Source of the DNA: Branchipolynoe longqiensis
Lineage: Eukaryota > Annelida > Polychaeta > Phyllodocida > Polynoidae
Direction of reading: 5' to 3'
Length of the DNA stretch: 64,000 nt
Assembly (NCBI GenBank): GCA_030323885.1
Contig: CM059190.1
Location: 84,002,709-84,066,708 of the forward strand
The notes beneath the pieces are model-generated. The model was given only the letters and a program-made list of their open reading frames with translations, was not told where the DNA came from and did not search any database. Below, piece after piece: positions 41,829 to 51,490 of this stretch (within the stretch, counting starts at the first letter, position 1; every line of letters starts with the position of its first letter). A program made the translations under genes and the position numbers.

Positions 41829-43528
41829 TCGGGCACCACCAGTATCGCATGTGTCCCTTCCAAGCCGATTTTTCTCACTACTCGGCTGATAATGCTAAAT
41901 GGTGGGAAAATATAAAAATAATTATTTTCCCAGGTAATAGCAAACGCATCTACTTTCCAAGCATCCGGTTCAGGATGCCAAGAAACATAACAGGGTAACT
42001 TGTTATTATTTCGTGATGCAAATAAGTCAACTTCAGGTGTACCCCATTTTTCACAAACGAAGTTAAACAAATGTGTAGAGAGAGACCACTCTAAATGGTC
42101 ATGGAAATTTCTACTTTTATAATCTGCAAGTGTATTTTGTGACCCTGGAATATGCGCTACAGTCAGCCAGACTTGTTGAGCCTGTGCCCAGTTCCAAATC
42201 AGTTTAGATAACTGATTGCAAGACTTTGATTTGGTTCCACCCATGTTACGAATATATGCCATGGCAGTAGTATTATCAGTTAGTATTCTAACCTGTGATT
42301 TATTTATCTTTACTAAACTACGTAAGCCCAGATAAATAGCACGCAATTCTAGTGCATTAATATAGTCTGATTTTTCATCATCAAGCCATCTACCTCCTGT
42401 TGTGACCCCATCTCGATGAGCTCCCCAACCTTCTAACGAAGCATCAGTAGTAATTACTGTATTAGGTTCCGCCATGCGGATTGGATTTGGTGAACTTGCT
42501 ATATGTTGCATCCACCATCCAATATCCTGTAACCCTTCTTGCGAAATAAACATCTTTCGCTCAAAATTGCCTTTAGTTCGTGTTAACGCTAAATTTTTAT
42601 CTATTTCTAGCGACTTAATATGGGCCTTCCCATATAACACAGCAGGTGCATATGAGGTCATTATGCCAATAAGAACAGCAACCTGTCTAATTTTTGGCTT
42701 TGATAACTTAATAAGCTGAGTCGCTGTAGTCATAAACTTAATTAGTTTTTGTTCTGTTATCGACACTGTAAGGGACTGTGTATCCAGAATAAACCCTAAA
42801 CATTTGAGTTGTTTTGTTGGTTTAAACACTGACTTTTGTTGATGTACATAAAACCCCAATTTAGTGAGTAATGCACATAAATCCAAAACTGCATTCACAC
42901 AACCAATTTGTGTTGATGCTATAATAAAAGAATCATCTATGTATGGAAACATTATGTGACCCTTCCTCGCCATTACCGAGAAAACAGGTTTAAGCAATTT
43001 AGTAAATAAACGTGGCGCACAAGCTAAGCCATTCGGCATGCAGGTAAACTCATAGAGTTGGTTATCCCAAATAAATCGAAGAAATTTTCGGTATTGTTCC
43101 ATTATGGGAAGCGTATAATATGCATCCTGTAAATCAACACTAGCCATCCACGCATCTGGTGTAATCAGATCTCGTGCCGTATCTAGAGAGAACATTTTAA
43201 AATGTCGATATTCCACCCTTTTATTAAGGATTGTTAAATCCAGGATCATTCGAACATCACCATTAGGCTTCGGTCTCGAGAAAATGTTTGAAATAAACTG
43301 TCCTGAACAGTGTGTCACTTTTTGTATAATTCCTTTCTCAAAGAATTTATGTACCTGTTTAGTTAGTGCGTCTCGTTCAACTGGTTGAATGTTATATGGA
43401 AAAGGTATTATACTTTGTACAGGAATTTGTGTAAAAGGAATTTGAACACCCCTAACTATTTCTATAATTTCTTGGTCACTAGTAATTTTGTGCCACTCAG
43501 AAATATGATTACTAATATTACCAGCCAC
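41678..43528 (-). CDS. DIRS reverse transcriptase / RNase H, copy A
   Basis: The 616-residue ORF carries an RT with motif A Asp132 (SVDLQDAYYTL), the FTCMPNGLACAPRLF segment and the catalytic YIDDS at 196-200. An RNase H follows with Asp362 (TTDASLEGWGAH), Glu394 (NALELRA), Asp418 (LTDNTTA) and Asp469 (NTLADYKSR). The C-terminal 120 residues (EVDLFASRNN and ...HAILVVPDW) are typical of DIRS pol. It begins with GTG; the frame stays open upstream into gag, so expression may use frameshifting or reinitiation. It is in the +1 frame relative to gag. No stops or frameshifts interrupt it, so it could be functional. Confidence 0.94.
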   Translation of the reverse strand: MAGNISNHISEWHKITSDQEIIEIVRGVQIPFTQIPVQSIIPFPYNIQPVERDALTKQVHKFFEKGIIQKVTHCSGQFISNIFSRPKPNGDVRMILDLTILNKRVEYRHFKMFSLDTARDLITPDAWMASVDLQDAYYTLPIMEQYRKFLRFIWDNQLYEFTCMPNGLACAPRLFTKLLKPVFSVMARKGHIMFPYIDDSFIIASTQIGCVNAVLDLCALLTKLGFYVHQQKSVFKPTKQLKCLGFILDTQSLTVSITEQKLIKFMTTATQLIKLSKPKIRQVAVLIGIMTSYAPAVLYGKAHIKSLEIDKNLALTRTKGNFERKMFISQEGLQDIGWWMQHIASSPNPIRMAEPNTVITTDASLEGWGAHRDGVTTGGRWLDDEKSDYINALELRAIYLGLRSLVKINKSQVRILTDNTTAMAYIRNMGGTKSKSCNQLSKLIWNWAQAQQVWLTVAHIPGSQNTLADYKSRNFHDHLEWSLSTHLFNFVCEKWGTPEVDLFASRNNNKLPCYVSWHPEPDAWKVDAFAITWENNYFYIFPPFSIISRVVRKIGLEGTHAILVVPDWDTQPWLPAVSQLAKDRIRFPRKLGNLTHHGPLVVHGDVSTTPLLAFLF

Positions 43529-43553
43529 AAAGTTGCTTACAGTTTGTGTGTTT

Positions 43554-44951
43554 TTAGAGGCTGCAGGGACTTGTAAAGTTTGTGTTTGGACCTCTACTTG
43601 GACCCCCCCTGGGGAAAGGTCTCGACGAGTTGAACCCTCGACCTATTGGCCGTGCGGTGTTGTCGGTCCAGCCTGGGCGAGCGCCCCGGCCCCGAAACCC
43701 TTGACCGAAGTTTGAACTCGGTCTGGTTCCTCTGGTGAACCGTCGTGGACGAAAATCCCCTCGTGACTTTTTGAAACGAGGAACTTCCTGTTTCTTCTTG
43801 CCATCCATGTTTTTGCCACTCTTGGCTGCAGTCTCTACCTCTTTATAGAGGTATTGTAGTTGACCGCCAAACATCTTGGTGTTATCTAAGGGTTTCCCTT
43901 TAATCGGCTCTGGAGCAAGATAAAGCGTAAACTCCTTCCCCTCATTATCGGTAACCTTCTTAGAGCGAGCCACTTCCTTGCCAGCATCTGTGCAAACTGA
44001 CTTGAAGACATTTTCATATCTTCGATACGACAGGTAATTACCTGCCGCCGCTAACACTGCAATGCCTTTGTCCATTGTCTTAGCCAAAGACGAGAACTTA
44101 TTTTCACTCTGCATCCTATTAGCCACAGGAACAATAGCTGTTAGGGTAGCCAACACTGCCTTATGCACTGTGTGCAACACATCCTCAAACTTCTTACGGT
44201 CATCCGTCATATTGACATCCCGATCCATTTCTTTAATGATGGAGTTGGGAACACCCTTTATGCCTGTTAACTCATCTCCTAACTTGGAGATAACCTCCGC
44301 CGGTTTGAACGTGCGAAAATGACCATTCACGGTCTCGCGCATAAGCGTAGTGGTTTTAACCCGCTTAGCCTTTGGCTTCTCCACCTTCTTAGCCACTTTA
44401 GTGCCAATGTCCGCATAGACCCCTTCATATACGGTGTCTGAGTCTGATTCCGTAGAAGTAGACTCAGTGGACGACTCAGAAGAAGAATATTTCCTCTTCC
44501 TCTTCTTCTTTTTGGACTTAGTCTTCCGCTTTTTGCGCAAACCAGACTCTGCCCGCTCCTTGGTGAATTCATCACCCGAAGAAATCACCTGTTTCTTCTT
44601 CTTCCTCCGTTTAGGAGAAGGAGGAGGAGGAGCCTTAAGCTCCACCGCCGAGTCTGTGTCCAAGAAATCCTCAAATGAATCCTCTTGGACACTCGGCCTA
44701 CGCCGCTTCCGAGACACAGGCGATTTGGCAGTCAAGATGTGGCTTTCCAATCTTGCAAAGCGAGCCTCCCAATCTGGAGGCGCAGGCACATCAGGCACTG
44801 CGTCCTCGTCCGGGTCGGAGAGGATATGCGCCCGGGGCTGTGTCGACGGCCCTGCCGACAACACAGGTGAGGAGTCGTACTCCTCGTCCACTCCACTCGG
44901 AACACGCCCCTCGGCTGCTGCTGCACCGCGCTTACTCCGCTTCGTGGCCAT
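43554..44951 (-). CDS. DIRS gag-like protein, copy A
   Basis: The ATG at 44951 (MATKRSKRG) gives 465 residues. The N-terminal third is acidic and Ser-rich with Lys/Arg clusters resembling nuclear localisation signals (KRRKKKKQ, KTKSKKKKRKRK). The middle (about residues 190-370) looks helical and may be the capsid-like part. The C-terminus is Arg/Gly-rich (RPRRFTRGTR, GFRGRGARPG), consistent with RNA binding. The last 12 residues differ from copy B because of a one-base length difference in a C/G-rich run near 43605. The role is inferred from position and composition, since DIRS gag proteins are poorly conserved. Confidence 0.8.
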   Translation of the reverse strand: MATKRSKRGAAAAEGRVPSGVDEEYDSSPVLSAGPSTQPRAHILSDPDEDAVPDVPAPPDWEARFARLESHILTAKSPVSRKRRRPSVQEDSFEDFLDTDSAVELKAPPPPSPKRRKKKKQVISSGDEFTKERAESGLRKKRKTKSKKKKRKRKYSSSESSTESTSTESDSDTVYEGVYADIGTKVAKKVEKPKAKRVKTTTLMRETVNGHFRTFKPAEVISKLGDELTGIKGVPNSIIKEMDRDVNMTDDRKKFEDVLHTVHKAVLATLTAIVPVANRMQSENKFSSLAKTMDKGIAVLAAAGNYLSYRRYENVFKSVCTDAGKEVARSKKVTDNEGKEFTLYLAPEPIKGKPLDNTKMFGGQLQYLYKEVETAAKSGKNMDGKKKQEVPRFKKSRGDFRPRRFTRGTRPSSNFGQGFRGRGARPGWTDNTARPIGRGFNSSRPFPRGGPSRGPNTNFTSPCSL

Positions 44952-44976
44952 CGGGAACTGAAACAAAAATTTTTGG

Positions 44977-45476
44977 NNNNNNNNNNNNNNNNNNNNNNNN
45001 NNNNNNNNNNNNNNNNNNNNNNNNNNNNNNNNNNNNNNNNNNNNNNNNNNNNNNNNNNNNNNNNNNNNNNNNNNNNNNNNNNNNNNNNNNNNNNNNNNNN
45101 NNNNNNNNNNNNNNNNNNNNNNNNNNNNNNNNNNNNNNNNNNNNNNNNNNNNNNNNNNNNNNNNNNNNNNNNNNNNNNNNNNNNNNNNNNNNNNNNNNNN
45201 NNNNNNNNNNNNNNNNNNNNNNNNNNNNNNNNNNNNNNNNNNNNNNNNNNNNNNNNNNNNNNNNNNNNNNNNNNNNNNNNNNNNNNNNNNNNNNNNNNNN
45301 NNNNNNNNNNNNNNNNNNNNNNNNNNNNNNNNNNNNNNNNNNNNNNNNNNNNNNNNNNNNNNNNNNNNNNNNNNNNNNNNNNNNNNNNNNNNNNNNNNNN
45401 NNNNNNNNNNNNNNNNNNNNNNNNNNNNNNNNNNNNNNNNNNNNNNNNNNNNNNNNNNNNNNNNNNNNNNNNNNNN
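44977..45476. other. Assembly gap of exactly 500 N
   Basis: The round length indicates a placeholder of unknown size. ORFs drawn across it are not real. Confidence 0.99.
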
Positions 45477-45824
45477 ATTTTCACAAACTCATGTTGCCAA
45501 AGTTCCAAACTCCCAGAAGCCAGACCCACAGAGTTAGGCAATAGCCAGATCCCGGGGGGGAAATGCGTTGCATCGGGTTCTGGCCCGAGACTGTCCTTTG
45601 AACCCGATGTAACGCTAAGTTCTAGTGCAACCCTCCATGTTAAGGATTGGCACTTGTATATGTGTATATATGTGTATAATACACAAACATATATATATAT
45701 GCTGTATAAGAATCATACAAGTGTAATAACCCGGAATTCTATACTCTCCTAACACCCACCCACAAGTGATCGGGTGATTGAGCCTCGGACTACTCATGTA
45801 CTGCTCAGCCTGCAGGGCCTGTAT

Positions 45825-45958
45825 GCATGACATGGTGTTAGCTAGCCAAAACTGGTTTTGGCGGAGATTTCTAGGGTAGCGGCAAAAACTCAGTACACAA
45901 GGAGTGGTGTTAGTATAAACACACTGAGTGTAAGCTAACACCGTGTCATGCATACAGG
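45825..45958. mobile_element. MITE M, duplicate of 40048-40174
   Basis: Same inverted ends; it differs by a short extra segment (TGGTTTTGGCGGAGA) near 45853. Confidence 0.65.
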
Positions 45959-46017
45959 TTTCAACTCCGATGGTGGGGCCACCGCTCGCCTGCTCACTCT
46001 CCTACTCACTTAACGCC

Positions 46018-46065
<48 letters not shown>

Positions 46066-46501
46066 TAGTTATACGAGTCTTACCTTGGTACAGATGATGG
46101 ATAACTGTTGTTTTACCGAGGTATAAGCCTCGGATAGATGTGGGCTAGGGAGAGGTAAGCACGTCCGGTACCAGCAATCTTAACCTACTTATTGAGGATA
46201 AAAATGACTTTCAAACAATGGATACTATTACTTTACCGAAAAGGTACACCAACGGAATAGATGTGGCAGGGTGTGGCGGGAGGGCCCTAGCCCACATCTA
46301 TCCGAGGCTTATACCTCGTAAAACAACAGTTATCCATCATCTGTACCAAGGTAAGACTCGTATAACTATACTATTTTACCTCGGTAAACAGCCTCAGGCT
46401 AGCCTCAGGCTAGGGAGACCTTTACATAATTCATTTTTATCCTTAATATCATTCTTTCTTATTATTATAACATTCTAAATTTTTGTTCTCACCTATTCTT
46501 G

Positions 46502-47611
46502 TTAGTTGGCGAGAAGACGCTTTGCAACGCCGGTAGGCTTTTCTAGTCGTTTATTATAATGTTTTGCAAACGACTTAGCCGTCTTCCAGCCTGCATGCGC
46601 TAGTATTCTTTTCACAGAAATACCAAGCACCCGTGCCTTGGAGACCATGGCTCCTCTAGTTGAGTGGGAAGAGTATTTACTCGTATCCACTCCAGCCAAT
46701 TTCAACACCGTAATTGTCCATCTGGCAAGTGTGTCTCGTGAAATCGCCTTATGTGGCTTTATAAAGCTCACTAATAGTTGTTGTGATGCACGTAAATCCT
46801 TTGTCTTGTATATATAAGCCCGTATGGCCGACACAACACATAATTTCCGATCATTCGGAAAACAGTCTAAGTGAACCGTTGATAAAGGGTCACCTAACGT
46901 GTTCGATTTAAGCAATTTTTCTAAATCAAACGTAGCTTGTTGCTTGTCTATTTCTAATCCAGTTAAGGATAAAGCAACAATCGTCTGTCCTCTGTGTCCG
47001 GTTACTAACAATAACAGGACCGCGACCTTAAAACCTAACTGTTTTATATCTAACCACGAGTTGTGAGGCCAAGCCTGAAACAACTTAAATACTATAGAAA
47101 CATCCCAAAACCGACTATACTTTGGTTTTGGAGGATTCCTTTGATAAATTGAACGAAGTAAATAACAAATAACATAATGTTTTCCAACTGTTTCGCCATC
47201 AATTCTAGGTAATATAATTGATAACGCACACCTCGCCGCATTAATCGATCCAAAGGAAAGTCCTTCATCCTCTAGAGAACGAAGAAACCGAGCTACTTGT
47301 GAAATCTTTGGATTTGTTGGCTTAACTTTCATTAACAAACAATGTACACCCCATTTCTTTAAATAGGTTGTATACATTTTGACAGTTCCTGGCCTCCAGG
47401 CATCCGATACTATCCTATCCTCAGTAATTCTGTCCAATCCAAATTGCTGTAGCTGCTTCCTTAGAAAAGGAATGCCAATAGGGGCGTCGTTGACACGTCG
47501 CCGTGAACCACTAGCGGTCCGTGGTGCGTCAGATTCCCGAGTTTTCTTGGGAATCGTATACGATCTTTTGCCAGTTGTGAAACTGCTGGCAGCCAAGGTT
47601 GCGTGTCCCAA
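46502..47611 (-). CDS. DIRS tyrosine recombinase, copy B
   Basis: 369 residues, identical to copy A except Gln for Glu in the segment EIDKQQATF. The catalytic residues Arg207, His316, Arg319, His339 and Tyr352 are all present. It overlaps the end of the RT/RNase H ORF by about 150 bases. The open frame begins with TTG, so the real start is unresolved. It should catalyse integration of the circular element DNA. Confidence 0.94.
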   Translation of the reverse strand: MGHATLAASSFTTGKRSYTIPKKTRESDAPRTASGSRRRVNDAPIGIPFLRKQLQQFGLDRITEDRIVSDAWRPGTVKMYTTYLKKWGVHCLLMKVKPTNPKISQVARFLRSLEDEGLSFGSINAARCALSIILPRIDGETVGKHYVICYLLRSIYQRNPPKPKYSRFWDVSIVFKLFQAWPHNSWLDIKQLGFKVAVLLLLVTGHRGQTIVALSLTGLEIDKQQATFDLEKLLKSNTLGDPLSTVHLDCFPNDRKLCVVSAIRAYIYKTKDLRASQQLLVSFIKPHKAISRDTLARWTITVLKLAGVDTSKYSSHSTRGAMVSKARVLGISVKRILAHAGWKTAKSFAKHYNKRLEKPTGVAKRLLAN

Positions 47612-49311
47612 TCGGGCACCACCAGTATCGCATGTGTCCCTTCCAAGCCGATTTTTCTCACTACTCGGCTGATAATGCTAAATGGTGGGAAAATATAAAA
47701 ATAATTATTTTCCCAGGTAATAGCAAACGCATCTACTTTCCAAGCATCCGGTTCAGGATGCCAAGAAACATAACAGGGTAACTTGTTATTATTTCGTGAT
47801 GCAAATAAGTCAACTTCAGGTGTACCCCATTTTTCACAAACGAAGTTAAACAAATGTGTAGAGAGAGACCACTCTAAATGGTCATGGAAATTTCTACTTT
47901 TATAATCTGCAAGTGTATTTTGTGACCCTGGAATATGCGCTACAGTCAGCCAGACTTGTTGAGCCTGTGCCCAGTTCCAAATCAGTTTAGATAACTGATT
48001 GCAAGACTTTGATTTGGTTCCACCCATGTTACGAATATATGCCATGGCAGTAGTATTATCAGTTAGTATTCTAACCTGTGATTTATTTATCTTTACTAAA
48101 CTACGTAAGCCCAGATAAATAGCACGCAATTCTAGTGCATTAATATAGTCTGATTTTTCATCATCAAGCCATCTACCTCCTGTTGTGACCCCATCTCGAT
48201 GAGCTCCCCAACCTTCTAACGAAGCATCAGTAGTAATTACTGTATTAGGTTCCGCCATGCGGATTGGATTTGGTGAACTTGCTATATGTTGCATCCACCA
48301 TCCAATATCCTGTAACCCTTCTTGCGAAATAAACATCTTTCGCTCAAAATTGCCTTTAGTTCGTGTTAACGCTAAATTTTTATCTATTTCTAGCGACTTA
48401 ATATGGGCCTTCCCATATAACACAGCAGGTGCATATGAGGTCATTATGCCAATAAGAACAGCAACCTGTCTAATTTTTGGCTTTGATAACTTAATAAGCT
48501 GAGTCGCTGTAGTCATAAACTTAATTAGTTTTTGTTCTGTTATCGACACTGTAAGGGACTGTGTATCCAGAATAAACCCTAAACATTTAAGTTGTTTTGT
48601 TGGTTTAAACACTGACTTTTGTTGATGTACATAAAACCCCAATTTAGTGAGTAATGCACATAAATCCAAAACTGCATTCACACAACCAATTTGTGTTGAT
48701 GCTATAATAAAAGAATCATCTATGTATGGAAACATTATGTGACCCTTCCTCGCCATTACCGAGAAAACAGGTTTAAGCAATTTAGTAAATAAACGTGGCG
48801 CACAAGCTAAGCCATTCGGCATGCAGGTAAACTCATAGAGTTGGTTATCCCAAATAAATCGAAGAAATTTTCGGTATTGTTCCATTATGGGAAGCGTATA
48901 ATATGCATCCTGTAAATCAACACTAGCCATCCACGCATCTGGTGTAATCAGATCTCGTGCCGTATCTAGAGAGAACATTTTAAAATGTCGATATTCCACC
49001 CTTTTATTAAGGATTGTTAAATCCAGGATCATTCGAACATCACCATTAGGCTTCGGTCTCGAGAAAATGTTTGAAATAAACTGTCCTGAACAGTGTGTCA
49101 CTTTTTGTATAATTCCTTTCTCAAAGAATTTATGTACCTGTTTAGTTAGTGCCTCTCGTTCAACTGGTTGAATGTTATATGGAAAAGGTATTATACTTTG
49201 TACAGGAATTTGTGTGAAGGGAATGTGAACACCCCTAACTATTTTTAAAATTTCTTGGTCACTAGTAATTTTGTGCCACTCAGAAATATGATTACTAATA
49301 TTACCAGCCAC
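47461..49311 (-). CDS. DIRS reverse transcriptase / RNase H, copy B
   Basis: 616 residues with the same motifs as copy A (YIDDS at 196-200; RNase H Asp362, Glu394, Asp418, Asp469). Differences lie in the N-terminal 60 residues (for example EILKIVRGVH against EIIEIVRGVQ, and EREAL against ERDAL). The first codon is GTG. It lies in the -1 frame relative to the gag ATG, whereas copy A is +1, because of the one-base difference at the end of gag. Intact and possibly active. Confidence 0.94.
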   Translation of the reverse strand: MAGNISNHISEWHKITSDQEILKIVRGVHIPFTQIPVQSIIPFPYNIQPVEREALTKQVHKFFEKGIIQKVTHCSGQFISNIFSRPKPNGDVRMILDLTILNKRVEYRHFKMFSLDTARDLITPDAWMASVDLQDAYYTLPIMEQYRKFLRFIWDNQLYEFTCMPNGLACAPRLFTKLLKPVFSVMARKGHIMFPYIDDSFIIASTQIGCVNAVLDLCALLTKLGFYVHQQKSVFKPTKQLKCLGFILDTQSLTVSITEQKLIKFMTTATQLIKLSKPKIRQVAVLIGIMTSYAPAVLYGKAHIKSLEIDKNLALTRTKGNFERKMFISQEGLQDIGWWMQHIASSPNPIRMAEPNTVITTDASLEGWGAHRDGVTTGGRWLDDEKSDYINALELRAIYLGLRSLVKINKSQVRILTDNTTAMAYIRNMGGTKSKSCNQLSKLIWNWAQAQQVWLTVAHIPGSQNTLADYKSRNFHDHLEWSLSTHLFNFVCEKWGTPEVDLFASRNNNKLPCYVSWHPEPDAWKVDAFAITWENNYFYIFPPFSIISRVVRKIGLEGTHAILVVPDWDTQPWLPAVSQLAKDRIRFPRKLGNLTHHGPLVVHGDVSTTPLLAFLF

Positions 49312-49376
49312 AAAGTTGCTTACAGTTTGTGTGTTTTTAGAGGCTGCAGGGACTTGTAAAGTTTGTGTTTGGACCT

Positions 49377-50735
49377 CTACTTGGACCCGCCCCTGGGGAA
49401 AGGTCTCGACGAGTTGACCCCTCGGCCTATTGGCCGTGCGGTGTTGTCGGTCCAGCCTGGGCGAGCGCCCCGGCCCCGAAACCCTTGACCGAAGTTTGAA
49501 CTCGGTCTGGTTCCTCTGGTGAACCGTCGTGGACGAAAATCCCCTCGTGACTTTTTGAAACGAGGAGCTTCCTGTTTCTTCTTGCCATCCATGTTTTTGC
49601 CACTCTTGGCTGCAGTCTCTACCTCTTTATAGAGGTATTGTAGTTGACCGCCAAACATCTTGGTGTTATCTAAAGGTTTCCCTTTAATCGGCTCTGGAGC
49701 AAGATAAAGCGTAAACTCCTTCCCCTCATTATCGGTAACCTTCTTAGAGCGAGCCACTTCTTTGCCAGCATCTGTGCAAACTGACTTGAAGACATTTTCA
49801 TATCTTCGAAACGACAGGTAATTACCTGCCGCCGCTAGCACTGCAATGCCTTTGTCCATTGTCTTAGCCAAAGACGAGAACTTATTTTCACTCTGCATCC
49901 TATTAGCCACAGGAACAATAGCTGTTAGGGTAGCCAACACTGCCTTATGCACTGTGTGCAACACATCCTCAAACTTCTTACGGTCATCCGTCATATTGAC
50001 ATCCCGATCCATTTCTTTAATGATGGAGTTGGGAACACCCTTTATGCCTGTTAACTCATCTCCTAACTTGGAGATAACCTCCGCCGGTTTGAACGTGCGA
50101 AAATGACCATTCACGGTCTCGCGCATAAGCGTAGTGGTTTTAACCCGCTTAGCCTTTGGCTTCTCCACCTTCTTAGCCACTTTAGTGCCAATGTCCGCAT
50201 AGACCCCTTCATATACGGTGTCTGAGTCTGATTCCGTAGAAGTAGACTCAGTGGACGACTCAGAAGAAGAATATTTCCTCTTCCTCTTCTTCTTTTTGGA
50301 CTTAGTCTTCCGCTTTTTGCGCAAACCAGACTCTGCCCGCTCCTTGGTGAATTCATCACCCGAAGAAATCACCTGTTTCTTCTTCTTCCTCCGTTTAGGA
50401 GAAGGAGGAGGAGGAGCCTTAAGCTCCACCGCCGAGTCTGTGTCCAAGAAATCCTCAAATGAATCCTCTTGGACACTCGGCCTACGCCGCTTCCGAGACA
50501 CAGGCGATTTGGCAGTCAAGATGTGGCTTTCCAATCTTGCAAAGCGAGCCTCCCAATCTGGAGGCGCAGGCACATCAGGCACTGCGTCCTCGTCCGGGTC
50601 GGAGAGGATATGCGCCCGGGGCTGTGTCGACGGCCCTGCCGACAACACGGGTGAGGAGTCGTACTCCTCGTCCACTCCACTCGGAACACGCCCCTCGGCT
50701 GCTGCTGCACCGCGCTTACTCCGCTTCGTGGCCAT
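49377..50735 (-). CDS. DIRS gag-like protein, copy B
   Basis: The ATG at 50735 gives 452 residues. It is almost identical to copy A (for example Phe for Tyr in NYLSFRRYEN, Ala for Val in KKKQEAPRF) until an extra base near 49387-49392 makes it end RPFPRGGSK, 13 residues earlier. Composition is as in copy A: acidic/Ser-rich N-terminus, Lys-rich clusters, Arg/Gly-rich C-terminus. Which version is ancestral cannot be decided from these two sequences. Confidence 0.8.
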   Translation of the reverse strand: MATKRSKRGAAAAEGRVPSGVDEEYDSSPVLSAGPSTQPRAHILSDPDEDAVPDVPAPPDWEARFARLESHILTAKSPVSRKRRRPSVQEDSFEDFLDTDSAVELKAPPPPSPKRRKKKKQVISSGDEFTKERAESGLRKKRKTKSKKKKRKRKYSSSESSTESTSTESDSDTVYEGVYADIGTKVAKKVEKPKAKRVKTTTLMRETVNGHFRTFKPAEVISKLGDELTGIKGVPNSIIKEMDRDVNMTDDRKKFEDVLHTVHKAVLATLTAIVPVANRMQSENKFSSLAKTMDKGIAVLAAAGNYLSFRRYENVFKSVCTDAGKEVARSKKVTDNEGKEFTLYLAPEPIKGKPLDNTKMFGGQLQYLYKEVETAAKSGKNMDGKKKQEAPRFKKSRGDFRPRRFTRGTRPSSNFGQGFRGRGARPGWTDNTARPIGRGVNSSRPFPRGGSK

Positions 50736-50875
50736 CGGGAGCTGAAACAAAAATTTTTGGTCAGTCCCGGTATATATATATGTCACAATATGGTTGTTTC
50801 AAACTCATTTGGACATCTATTGGTGTTAGAGAACGTGTTTATACCGTTATAACACAGGCGTAATAAGCTAAATTT

Positions 50876-51115
50876 GTGCGTGGGTTGTGGGTCAAGCCCA
50901 AACCTTACGCGGGGTCGGGACCAGTGTATCGGCCCGCCCATCCCTCTGTTCCGCACACTTCTCCCACCTGTGACTACTACGTCAACAAGTTGGAGAAAAT
51001 GCTACGAAACTCGGAGAAACGCCTGAAAAAGTTTTGTCTAGGGGAGTCTATAAAAGAAACCCAGGAGCATCTCCAACATTACTCTCTATTAGAGTACGAG
51101 AGAATTTCCACATGA
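50876..51115 (+). other. Antisense small ORF in the DIRS 5' region
   Basis: Opposite to the DIRS genes, between the gag start and the 5' terminus, a frame opens after a TAA and runs to the TGA at 51113-51115. The second half (YYVNKLEKMLRNSEKRLKK, then ESIKETQEHLQHYSLLEYE) looks like a charged helical, coiled-coil peptide rather than random sequence. The first in-frame codon is GTG and the first ATG is in EKMLRNSE. It may be a small antisense protein, a captured exon, or chance. The matching part of copy A is lost in the gap. Confidence 0.3.
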
Positions 51116-51490
51116 GATAGGGCGAAACCCACATCTCTACCCATAGTCACACGGTGACCCGGGTGTTGACATAACCGCTAATGACCGGTTTGGTTCCTTC
51201 GAGAAACCCACTCGAGTGTTCTATCCTTGGTTGTTTATAACCAAATAACTCGTCCAAATTGGACCAACGAAAGTCTAAACTTTCCATAATGATGCTCTAA
51301 TGCATCATAATTAAGCTAACCACAGTTTTTATTATACTTACTGCGTATTTGCTTGTATGTAGACTAATTTTGCCGGAGCAACCCAACGACACGTTATCCA
51401 GTCGTGAGTTGTATATGCTAATTGCTGGTACCGGACGTGCTTACCTCTCCCTAGCCTGAGGCTAGCCTGAGGCTGTTTACCGAGGTAAAA

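Larger units (their letters stand above)
39693..44976. repeat. First copy of a duplicated block ending at the assembly gap
   Basis: This block, comprising about 580 bp of flank and most of a DIRS element, recurs at 45477-50760 with a constant net offset of 5784. It differs by scattered substitutions, microsatellite length and small indels. Confidence 0.95.
40277..44976 (-). mobile_element. DIRS retrotransposon, copy A, truncated by the assembly gap
   Basis: Minus-strand order is gag-like ORF, RT/RNase H, tyrosine recombinase, typical of DIRS. The 3' terminus starts at 40277. Bases 40277-40366 are the complement of 40501-40590, and 40591-40635 is the complement of the 5' terminus seen in copy B (51446-51490). 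The interval 40501-40635 therefore joins the complements of both element ends, which is the internal complementary region of DIRS elements. The 5' end is lost in the gap. Confidence 0.93.
45477..50760. repeat. Second copy of the duplicated block, starting at the gap
   Basis: Begins with the same bases as 39693 and runs in register to 50760, the equivalent of the last base before the gap (44976). It then continues into unique DIRS 5' sequence. Confidence 0.95.
46061..51490 (-). mobile_element. DIRS retrotransposon, copy B, complete (about 5.4 kb)
   Basis: The 3' terminus starts TAGTATAGTTATACGAG at 46061 after a (TA)n tract; the 5' terminus ends ACCGAGGTAAAA at 51490, next to TATATATC. CTAGGGAGAGGTAAGCACGT near 46145 recurs inverted at 51421-51454 as part of the terminal inverted repeat. 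The internal complementary region is near 46284-46418. All three ORFs are open. No target duplication is expected for DIRS, and both flanks are TA-rich. Confidence 0.94.

Noticed and set aside
44434..44961. Plus-strand ORF of 175 residues (and its duplicate at 50218-50745)
   Set aside because: Shadow of the codon-biased gag-like ORF on the minus strand.
40277..51490. Two independent recent DIRS insertions
   Set aside because: The copies share about 580 bp of identical non-DIRS flank and are in register around a 500-N gap, which independent insertions would not produce.
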